DNA of 7,401 bases, from positions 1-7,401 of the forward strand of contig JBEKDJ010000238.1 in assembly GCA_050014415.1 (NCBI GenBank). The letters are read 5' to 3'. The number at the start of each line of letters is the position of its first letter. The stretch's first letter is position 1. This document shows positions 1 through 4,948 of the stretch, piece by piece. Origin of the DNA: JBEKDJ01 sp050014415. Lineage in GTDB: Bacteria; Desulfobacterota; BSN033; UBA1163. The notes under the pieces are model-generated. The model was not told where the DNA came from, searched no databases, and worked only from the letters and a program-made list of their open reading frames with translations. The translations under genes and the position numbers were made by a program.

Positions 1-10
1 TAAATTCCTG

Positions 11-50
11 TTTTTAAATTAGTCTGGAGGTTTTTGGATTAGTCAAGGAT
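11..50. repeat. Imperfect tandem direct repeat, two 20-bp units
   Basis: Units at 11-30 and 31-50 match at 13 of 20 positions and share the core TTTTTNNATTAGTC. They lie at and just past the 3' end of the zinc-ribbon gene, whose stop codon is at 39-41. No function is apparent. With only two low-identity copies, chance is a serious alternative. Confidence 0.3.
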
Positions 51-290
51 GATGGCGAACTTGCCGTCCTTGAGTTGAAGCAATGTCGCTTTCTGAGGTT
101 CAGGCCTCTTTGGCTCAATCTGTGGTGGAGGGAAGTAAATCGCTCTGCATTTCCAACATACGGCTTCTTGTTTCCTGACATCCCAACTGCTGAGGTAGCC
201 CTTGCAGATGAGGCAAAGGGAATGGATGACGGTCGAACTTCTTTGTACTTGTCTAACTGATTCATAGATTTCTAATTCAGCTGAATTCAT
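39..290 (-). CDS. Small zinc-ribbon protein, unknown function (83 aa)
   Basis: I do not recognise the family. The protein carries two CxxC knuckles, C26/C29 (CLIC) and C45/C48 (CWKC), 15 residues apart, which is the arrangement of a single zinc ribbon. A proline-rich linker (about 54-66, PPPQIEPKRPEP) and a short lysine-containing tail follow. There is no signal peptide or membrane segment, so it is probably cytoplasmic and may bind nucleic acid or a protein partner. The start at 290 is chosen because GGAGG (299-303 on the complementary strand) lies 8 nt upstream. Longer in-frame starts at 314 and 362 lack a Shine-Dalgarno sequence, and the region they would add is a perfect inverted repeat plus part of a long hairpin. 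The gene diverges from the nuclease at 550. The paired cysteines make a real gene likely; the function is unassigned. Confidence 0.68.
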   Translation of the reverse strand: MNSAELEIYESVRQVQRSSTVIHSLCLICKGYLSSWDVRKQEAVCWKCRAIYFPPPQIEPKRPEPQKATLLQLKDGKFAIILD

Positions 291-298
291 TTTTAAAG

Positions 299-332
299 CC
301 TCCATCAAATTCATTTTAGGATTTGATGGAGG
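299..332 (-). promoter_or_regulatory. Perfect 12-bp inverted repeat sequestering the zinc-ribbon gene's ribosome binding site
   Basis: CCTCCATCAAAT (299-310) and ATTTGATGGAGG (321-332) are perfectly complementary around a 10-nt spacer. In a minus-strand transcript the 3' arm contains the GGAGG that serves the start codon at 290, and the 5' arm supplies its exact complement CCTCC. The hairpin would therefore hide the Shine-Dalgarno sequence. It could be a translational switch, a thermosensor-like element or a double-stranded operator. The repeat is seen directly; the regulatory role is inferred. Confidence 0.55.
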
Positions 333-340
333 TGGATTCG

Positions 341-438
341 GCGTTTTGGGCACGTATAGCACACCCCTCGATAAAGCTTTCGTGTTACATCAGTAACCGA
401 AAGCTTTACGATATGGGGTCTGCGTGTGCCCAAAACGC
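341..438. repeat. 98-nt long imperfect palindrome (structured hairpin)
   Basis: The outer arms GCGTTTTGGGCAC (341-353) and GTGCCCAAAACGC (426-438) pair over 13 bp without mismatch. Inside them ACCCC (363-367) pairs with GGGGT (415-419), TCG (368-370) with CGA (409-411), TAAAGCTTTCG (372-382) with CGAAAGCTTTA (398-408), and GTTAC (384-388) with GTAAC (393-397). The apical loop is ATCA (389-392). Unpaired bases include A371 and T383, with an irregular internal loop at 354-362/420-425. No T-run follows on either strand, which argues against a simple terminator. It lies between the divergent zinc-ribbon and nuclease genes and could be a structured leader RNA, a small RNA, a recombinase or relaxase substrate, or a replication hairpin. 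Confidence 0.8.
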
Positions 439-455
439 TCTCAGAGAGCCCGGGC
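437..455. repeat. Adjacent short palindromes next to the long hairpin
   Basis: GCTCTC (437-442) and GAGAGC (444-449) are perfect arms around a single A. They run into GCCCGGGC (448-455), an 8-bp perfect palindrome. The first abuts the right end of the long hairpin and shares its last two bases. The concentration of dyad symmetry between 299 and 455 suggests protein binding or nucleic-acid folding, but no specific site is recognised. Confidence 0.4.
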
Positions 456-489
456 CAAGATCCCAAAAACATAAAAACCTCATTTACCA

Positions 490-536
490 TTTAACTGTAG
501 TGGCTCAAGTTTATATAACCCCTAATCCTCTAACAA
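490..536. promoter_or_regulatory. Possible promoter region between the divergent genes
   Basis: An AT-rich TATATAA tract (512-518) lies 31-37 bp upstream of the nuclease start. On the plus strand TTTAAC (490-495), a 16-bp spacer and TATATA (512-517) give a weak sigma70-like match towards the nuclease. On the minus strand TTGTTA (531-536), a 15-bp spacer and TATAAA (510-515) could drive the zinc-ribbon gene, placing both hairpins in its leader. Neither is a strong match. Confidence 0.25.
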
Positions 537-549
537 GATCCTGACAAGC

Positions 550-1011
550 ATGAACCAAACCCTGGAGCACAAAATAAGGGAACAAGAACATCCAAACCTA
601 AAGTCCGAGGGAGAACGGCGCATTGCCTATTTCTTGGAAAGCAACTCCATCAAATACCACTATGAACCCGGCCTCCTCATCAACTCAGACGAAAAACCTC
701 GAATCTGGTATCCGGATTTCTACCTTCCCGAGTTCGGCGCTTACATCGAATATTTCGGCTTAGCAGGTAAACAAAATTATGATGAGGGGATCAAAAGAAA
801 AGAAACCCTGTACTCCAAAACAGGTCTGGCGGTCATACCAGTTTACCCGTGGACGTTCACTGGAGACTGGCAGGAATACATCATGGAAGAACTGGAACGT
901 ATCACTATTGGTCGCTACAAAAATCTGATGGCCAAACCCTACTGGGCCACGTACCAGAATAACACTCCTAAACACCGTCGATGTCATCAGGGCTTTACCA
1001 GTCGATACTGA
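550..1011 (+). CDS. Standalone PD-(D/E)XK-family nuclease (153 aa)
   Basis: A predicted DNA endonuclease of the restriction-endonuclease-like fold. Seen motifs in order: an N-terminal SEGERRIAYFL helix with acidic residues E20/E22, then YPDFYLP with the candidate metal ligand D56, then YIEYFG with candidate E67, then a KRKETLY helix carrying K82/K84 and Y88, then a hydrophobic strand LAVIPVYP (93-100). This order resembles the nuclease tail of some UvrD-type helicases and small DUF559/Vsr-like nucleases, but here it stands alone, with no helicase or methyltransferase nearby. The start at 550 has no clear Shine-Dalgarno sequence, so translation may be weak or initiate unusually. It diverges from the zinc-ribbon gene and converges on the replication-relaxation gene. 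Possible roles include defence, recombination or element processing. The fold call is firm; the substrate is unknown. Confidence 0.85.
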   Translation: MNQTLEHKIREQEHPNLKSEGERRIAYFLESNSIKYHYEPGLLINSDEKPRIWYPDFYLPEFGAYIEYFGLAGKQNYDEGIKRKETLYSKTGLAVIPVYPWTFTGDWQEYIMEELERITIGRYKNLMAKPYWATYQNNTPKHRRCHQGFTSRY

Positions 1012-1514
1012 ACAGACCTGCCCAACTTATCTGTCCCACACTTGTGACCCCAATATCAACAGGAACAGCCCTTTAGACTCTTCCGAGAACAAACCTCTGA
1101 TAAACAAGCTTTTAATTTACCTTCTTATTACATTTAGTCGACTTTTGTTACACAACCTAACTTACTAATGTTACTTAATAACATTATTTCTCGTGTGTAA
1201 CATAATTGTACGGTTTGAGGTACTCTTTTCTCATTTATGTTACATTTTTCAACGAATTATATTACACTTAGAGGTACCGTAGACCATTAGATATTCCTTA
1301 GCAGTTACCTTCCATTATGGCATTTACGAATGATGGACGTTCGAATTCTCGAAAAGTAGGCCTGAATCATTTATGTTACACCCCCGGTTAAACTGTGTTT
1401 CGATTCATATAGGCTATGTTGACCATTTTTAGGGGGAATCTGTGGAACACCTTTGATGCTGGTTGTCCAACAAGGCAAGTGGAAATAAAGGAGTGAGCTG
1501 TTCCGGGGATCGGC
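1012..1514. other. Non-coding convergent intergenic region, candidate origin or centromere
   Basis: About 500 bp lie between the 3' ends of the nuclease and replication-relaxation genes. I find no supportable gene here. Promoters are not expected between convergent genes, yet the region holds a repeat array (1125-1380), two copies of GAGGTAC (1217-1223 and 1271-1277), two of GACCATT (1282-1288 and 1421-1427) and a small TTCGA/TCGAA dyad (1340-1353). No canonical DnaA box or Spo0J-type parS was found by eye. The location next to the partition operon suggests an origin, centromere or operator, by inference. Confidence 0.45.
1125..1380. repeat. TGTTACA-type iteron-like repeat array
   Basis: Exact TGTTACA occurs at 1146-1152, 1238-1244 and 1374-1380, and on the opposite strand at 1196-1202. 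Near copies are TTATTACA (1125-1132), TGTTACT (1169-1175) and TTATATTACA (1257-1266). The 14-mer TCATTTATGTTACA is repeated exactly at 1231-1244 and 1367-1380. AATGTTA (1167-1173) and TAACATT (1179-1185) form a dyad. The extended consensus is about TTATGTTACA. Spacing is irregular and both orientations occur, which fits initiator or partition-protein binding sites better than classic evenly spaced iterons. Confidence 0.6.
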
Positions 1515-2456
1515 TTACTCTTTTGCCAGAGGATTACTTATATCCATAAGAGGGAGTTCGCAAGCTAGGCCAGGCCCCAGTATGGATTCTGGTGGGTTAT
1601 CATCCCGACCGCCCCGGGCCCAGATCTTGGCGGATAGACCATGGGAAAACATTTTTCCCTGGTCAACCAACCAGAGGAAGTCAGAGGGGGGCATTTCACG
1701 GACGAACCTGCAGAGGCTAATTAATCTGGTGGTGCTGTTAACTAAGAATAGTAGCCGGAACCCGCTAAGCTTAGAGTCAAACACACGTTCGTACCTTTTG
1801 TAATTGCCACTTCGGAATAGAGCCTGATATCTTAAGATCTTCTGACGGATGTCTTTGTGATTCCGGTTCGTGCTGGCGATGGTCTCGGTACCCATGTCCG
1901 CTTCCAGAAAAAAGAGAAGGGTCTTCTTCTCCGCTTCTTTGTATGTGATCGAAAATATTCCATCCGGGATAAACTCGACGGCTTTTTCTTGTTTGTTAGC
2001 TGGAATACGTTCTGGGGTTAAAGGACTATCCCTGCTGTCCCATGCCAGAGGGTGTGAGTTTGGGTCAAGATATTTGACGGAAAGTTGGGGGATGTTTCTT
2101 TCGATTTGGAGGAGATGAATACGGAACCAGTTAACGAGTAAAAGATGGTCAATGGAATGAGGATCTTCCGCCTTGTCCGCGTTACAAACGGTATGGCCTG
2201 ATAGCATTCCCTCGTCCACTAAGAGTGCTACGCCCTTTTCAGTCAAAAGGATCAGGTCCTCTGGCCGCCCTCGGTCACGACCGTATCCGTGCATCCTTGT
2301 AATGATGAGGCCTTCCATTTCCAAAGCCCGTATCCGCCTCCTTACGACCTGACTGCTTCTCTGGCAGAGAGCCGAGAGTTGGCTCACGGTGAGGGCTTTG
2401 TGTTCCGCGATCGAGGTAAGAAGGTCTCTGTCATTTTTGGTAACCTTGGACGTCAT
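1515..2456 (-). CDS. Replication-relaxation family (Replic_Relax-like) winged-helix protein (313 aa)
   Basis: A predicted DNA-binding protein of plasmids and integrative elements; the molecular role of the family is poorly defined. Residues about 8-75 form a winged helix: a recognition helix region RSSQVVRRRIRALEMEGL, then a basic wing GRDRGRPED, then LILLTEKGVALL. After a linker, the C-terminal half has FIPDGIFSI (D165), LFFLEADMGTE (E185, D187) and K206 with Y210, then a strand FRLLFLVN (233-240). This is the typical Replic_Relax pattern and looks like a PD-(D/E)XK-type core. The ATG overlaps the parB stop by 4 nt (ATGA), with GAGGAG about 8 nt upstream, so translation is probably coupled to parB. 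It is the last gene of the nrd-par operon and faces the TGTTACA array. The family call is fairly good; the function is inferred. Confidence 0.75.
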   Translation of the reverse strand: MTSKVTKNDRDLLTSIAEHKALTVSQLSALCQRSSQVVRRRIRALEMEGLIITRMHGYGRDRGRPEDLILLTEKGVALLVDEGMLSGHTVCNADKAEDPHSIDHLLLVNWFRIHLLQIERNIPQLSVKYLDPNSHPLAWDSRDSPLTPERIPANKQEKAVEFIPDGIFSITYKEAEKKTLLFFLEADMGTETIASTNRNHKDIRQKILRYQALFRSGNYKRYERVFDSKLSGFRLLFLVNSTTRLISLCRFVREMPPSDFLWLVDQGKMFSHGLSAKIWARGGRDDNPPESILGPGLACELPLMDISNPLAKE

Positions 2457-3400
2457 CGAGTTGTCTCCTCATGATTTTTAATTGCATCCCCTAAAGATTT
2501 TAGTGTCTCTTCCAGGGCAGCCCTGACTAATTGAGATTTTTCTCCTTCACTTTGTTCCTCGCTGAAATGGATCGTGATCGAGAATCTTTCGTCATCGGGT
2601 CTCCATGTCCATTTACGGAAGTTGCGACCTTTAATTCGATCAGGTCTTTCCTCCGCTCCGGTACCGTCGCACAAGTTTTCATCCTCTGTAAATAGGGCCA
2701 TTTGCGCATCTCGTCGTATCTGTCTTACTGTTTTCCCTTCTTCAGATGCCTTCTTTAATATCTCCGATTGCTTTCCGGGGTCTTTCTCCTTTGATGCCTG
2801 GATCTGAACCTCCTTGGCAACTTCAGACGTCTGAAGAATCTCCCTCGCGGGTTGGCTCAGTCTCTCCAATCCCAGAATTTGGCTGATATAGCTCTGTGAT
2901 TTATTCAACAGTTTTGCTACGTCTGCCTGTGAGTAGTTGAATCTTCCTATCAGGGACCTAATCCCGGCAGACTCCTCGAGGGGTGTGATATCCTCCCTTT
3001 GAAGGTTTGTAATGAGTTGGAGGAGGAGTGTTTTTTTCTGATCAACTTCTTTTATGATGCAGGGGAGTCTTTCCAGACCCACCATTGTGGCGGCCCTGTA
3101 CCTTCTTTCTCCACTTATGATTCTGAAAACGTTCTCTCTCTCGTCATATGCGACGGTCAGGGGATCGATAATCTCACCTATCTCCCTTATTGACTCAGCC
3201 AGGGATTCTAACGTCCTCTTCTCAAATGTTTTCCTGGGCTGGTTGGGGTCCGGTTTGATCCTTTCAATGTCGATAAGCCTGGCTCCTCTCAGGGGGTTCG
3301 TATTGTCTCTCTCCCCTTTTTTGTCCTTTTCACCCTGTGCTTCGATCGGGCTGAGAAAGGTGGAGCTTTCCTCTGTATTCAGTCTATAGGTCTTGGACAT
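2453..3400 (-). CDS. parB: ParB/Spo0J-type partition protein (315 aa)
   Basis: The centromere-binding component of a ParABS segregation system. After a charged, probably disordered N-terminus (1-38), a ParB N-terminal domain runs about 39-145. It contains the box SGERRYRAA (96-104), the CTP-binding signature of the family, and TNLQREDITPLEES (131-144). A helix-turn-helix follows at about 156-180 (YSQADVAKLLNKSQSYISQILGL), which should read the parS site. The C-terminal part (about 258-310) is a predicted small dimerisation domain. The length is normal for the family. The start overlaps the parA stop by 17 nt and has GGAGG 6 nt upstream inside parA. The parS site was not identified; the classic TGTTNCACGTGAAACA palindrome is not seen, and the TGTTACA repeats at 1125-1380 are a candidate alternative. 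Confidence 0.95.
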   Translation of the reverse strand: MSKTYRLNTEESSTFLSPIEAQGEKDKKGERDNTNPLRGARLIDIERIKPDPNQPRKTFEKRTLESLAESIREIGEIIDPLTVAYDERENVFRIISGERRYRAATMVGLERLPCIIKEVDQKKTLLLQLITNLQREDITPLEESAGIRSLIGRFNYSQADVAKLLNKSQSYISQILGLERLSQPAREILQTSEVAKEVQIQASKEKDPGKQSEILKKASEEGKTVRQIRRDAQMALFTEDENLCDGTGAEERPDRIKGRNFRKWTWRPDDERFSITIHFSEEQSEGEKSQLVRAALEETLKSLGDAIKNHEETTR

Positions 3401-4151
3401 TTAGCACCTCCCTCCCGATGTGCCTGAAAACTTCAGCTTGCTCACTCTTTGGAGCAAGGTAGGTAATCGGTTTCCGAAGCGTTACTGCCTCCACATACAT
3501 GACCGAATCTTTCAAAACGTGTTTGAAAACCCTTTCCCCGATATGCTGTTCAATCATCAACCTGAAATCCTGTTCGATCCTTCTTCTCCCGTCATAGCGG
3601 TTGATAACGTAACCGAGAATTGTAAGATGGGGGTTGGCCCTCTTTCTTACTTTCTCGATTACCGTGTGCAAGTAACCGGTTCCTTTTACGCTATAGTCCT
3701 GGGCCTCTAAGGGGATGATCACTCCCTCCGAAGCGGTCAGGATGGACCACGTCGCGAGCCCGAGGTTCGGTGGTGCGTCCAGCAGTATCACGTCGTATTT
3801 GCCCTCGATCTCGGCAAGTTTGTCAACAAGGCAATAGTGTGAGTCCCGTTCCGAGATGAGTTCATTTTCTATTCTCCCAAGACTGAGGTTGGCCGGAAGG
3901 AGGTCGATGTTTTCAAAGTTCGTTTTTTGGACTATTTCCTTCATCGACTTTTGGTCATCCAGAAGGGCATCTGTGATGACATACGGAAGGTCATTTATGT
4001 TTTGGAGGAAAGAAGAACTTAAGGAGCCCTGTTGGTCCATATCTACCATCAATACTTTCTTGCCCATCTCGGCTAAGGCTCCTCCCAGGCAGAAGCAGAA
4101 GGTGGTTTTTCCCACCCCTCCCTTGTTATTGCAAATTCCTATCTTTTTCAT
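3384..4151 (-). CDS. parA: ParA/Soj-type partition ATPase (255 aa)
   Basis: A deviant Walker-type ATPase that binds DNA non-specifically in its ATP-bound dimer form and moves ParB-DNA complexes across the nucleoid. Visible motifs: Walker A KGGVGKTT (10-17) with signature lysine K10 and catalytic-loop K15, the A' motif VLMVDMDQQGS (33-43; D37 and D39), and the Walker B/switch region DVILLDAPPNLG (120-131; D125). It lacks the N-terminal helix-turn-helix extension of P1-type ParA, so it is the short Soj-like form. The start at 4151 is chosen because AAAGGAGGAG lies about 8 nt upstream. An in-frame ATG at 4232 would add 27 unconserved residues and overlap nrdG. It follows nrdG by 53 bp and overlaps parB by 17 nt. 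Confidence 0.95.
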   Translation of the reverse strand: MKKIGICNNKGGVGKTTFCFCLGGALAEMGKKVLMVDMDQQGSLSSSFLQNINDLPYVITDALLDDQKSMKEIVQKTNFENIDLLPANLSLGRIENELISERDSHYCLVDKLAEIEGKYDVILLDAPPNLGLATWSILTASEGVIIPLEAQDYSVKGTGYLHTVIEKVRKRANPHLTILGYVINRYDGRRRIEQDFRLMIEQHIGERVFKHVLKDSVMYVEAVTLRKPITYLAPKSEQAEVFRHIGREVLNVQDL

Positions 4152-4204
4152 CCCTTGCTCCTCCTTTGCATTAAAGAAGCATGCCCCTTTTGTATTGATA
4201 TTTG

Positions 4205-4903
4205 TCAGCGGACCATGCACTTTTTTACCCATGGCTCTGCTTTCGATTTCAGGTACGTAAGCCCGTCCTCATCATAACCGTCTTGATCTCCACGGAAGTA
4301 TTCAGGGTGAAGCACCCTGCCATTACGAAAGCGCTGTAAAACATAGAGAGTCGCACCTCTAATGGTTTTCGCGATATTCTCGATGTTCTGTTCAGCCACT
4401 ATGGGTTTTGCGCATGTTGTTCTGAATTCGTATGTCCTTGCCATTTCCATGATGGTGTGGATGCTTGTGAGTATATGACTGGGATCGTAATCCCTTGTTA
4501 TCAAGGGTGAGTAGCGAAGAGGATCAGTTTTTATATCCATTGCAATGTAATCAACAAGTCCTTCATGGATGAGTCGCTTTATTACTTGCGGTTTGCTTCC
4601 GTTCGTGTCCAGTTTTATTGGATAGCCCATCTGTTTGATTTTTTCGCAAAGGCGAAAGAGATTTTTATTCAGAGTTGGTTCTCCCCCAGAAATAACTACC
4701 CCGTCCAGGAACCCCTGGCGACTTTCCAGAAATTCGCAGACTGTCTCCTCGTCCAGATAAGTAAGGGACGACAAATTACCTCTTACAAGATCCGGATTGT
4801 GGCAATAAGGGCAGTCAAAGTTGCACCCCGAAAGAAAGAGTACACTGCTTACTTTCCCCGGATAATTAATGAGTGAGTTCTTCTGTAGCCCAGCCAAACG
4901 CAT
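4205..4903 (-). CDS. nrdG: Anaerobic ribonucleotide reductase activating protein, radical SAM (232 aa)
   Basis: The activase that uses a 4Fe-4S cluster and S-adenosylmethionine to generate the glycyl radical on NrdD. The cluster motif CNFDCPYC has C27, C31 and C34 in CxxxCxxC spacing, preceded by the usual NYPGKVSSVLFLSG strand. The SAM-binding motif SGGEP is at 72-76, followed by a conserved LDTNGSKP strand. At 232 residues it is longer than E. coli NrdG (about 150) and matches the longer NrdG2-type activases. It starts 45 bp downstream of nrdD with a modest Shine-Dalgarno AGGA close to the ATG, and precedes parA by 53 bp. The adjacency to nrdD makes the substrate assignment strong. Because NrdG2-type proteins can be general glycyl-radical activases, exclusive action on this NrdD is inferred. 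Confidence 0.93.
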   Translation of the reverse strand: MRLAGLQKNSLINYPGKVSSVLFLSGCNFDCPYCHNPDLVRGNLSSLTYLDEETVCEFLESRQGFLDGVVISGGEPTLNKNLFRLCEKIKQMGYPIKLDTNGSKPQVIKRLIHEGLVDYIAMDIKTDPLRYSPLITRDYDPSHILTSIHTIMEMARTYEFRTTCAKPIVAEQNIENIAKTIRGATLYVLQRFRNGRVLHPEYFRGDQDGYDEDGLTYLKSKAEPWVKKCMVR

Positions 4904-4948
4904 AAGTCCTATTTTTGCGGTATCTTTCTTATACCCCCTATCTGCGAA

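Noticed and set aside
291..362. Longer starts (362 GTG, 314 ATG) for the zinc-ribbon protein
   Set aside because: Neither has a Shine-Dalgarno sequence, and the added residues are encoded by palindromic DNA. The ATG at 290 has GGAGG at good spacing.
341..438. Integron attC-like recombination site
   Set aside because: The bulged hairpin shape is suggestive, but the ends lack the core and inverse-core heptamers (GTTRRRY and RYYYAAC) and there is no integrase or cassette array in the window.
323..544. 73-codon plus-strand open frame across the hairpin region
   Set aside because: It is encoded mostly by inverted-repeat DNA, has no ribosome binding site and no protein-like motif.
1125..1380. DnaA boxes or Spo0J-type parS in the repeat region
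   Set aside because: TTATGTTACA differs in length and sequence from TTATCCACA, and the half-sites do not assemble into the TGTTNCACGTGAAACA palindrome.
1481..1557. Short open frame (GTG at about 1493) behind AAAGGAG
   Set aside because: It is only about 18 codons, antisense to the end of the replication-relaxation gene, with no recognisable content; a good Shine-Dalgarno-like string alone is not enough.
4152..4232. Longer ParA start at 4232
   Set aside because: The extra 27 residues precede the Walker A region without family conservation, overlap nrdG, and would ignore the strong AAAGGAGG located just upstream of the ATG at 4151.
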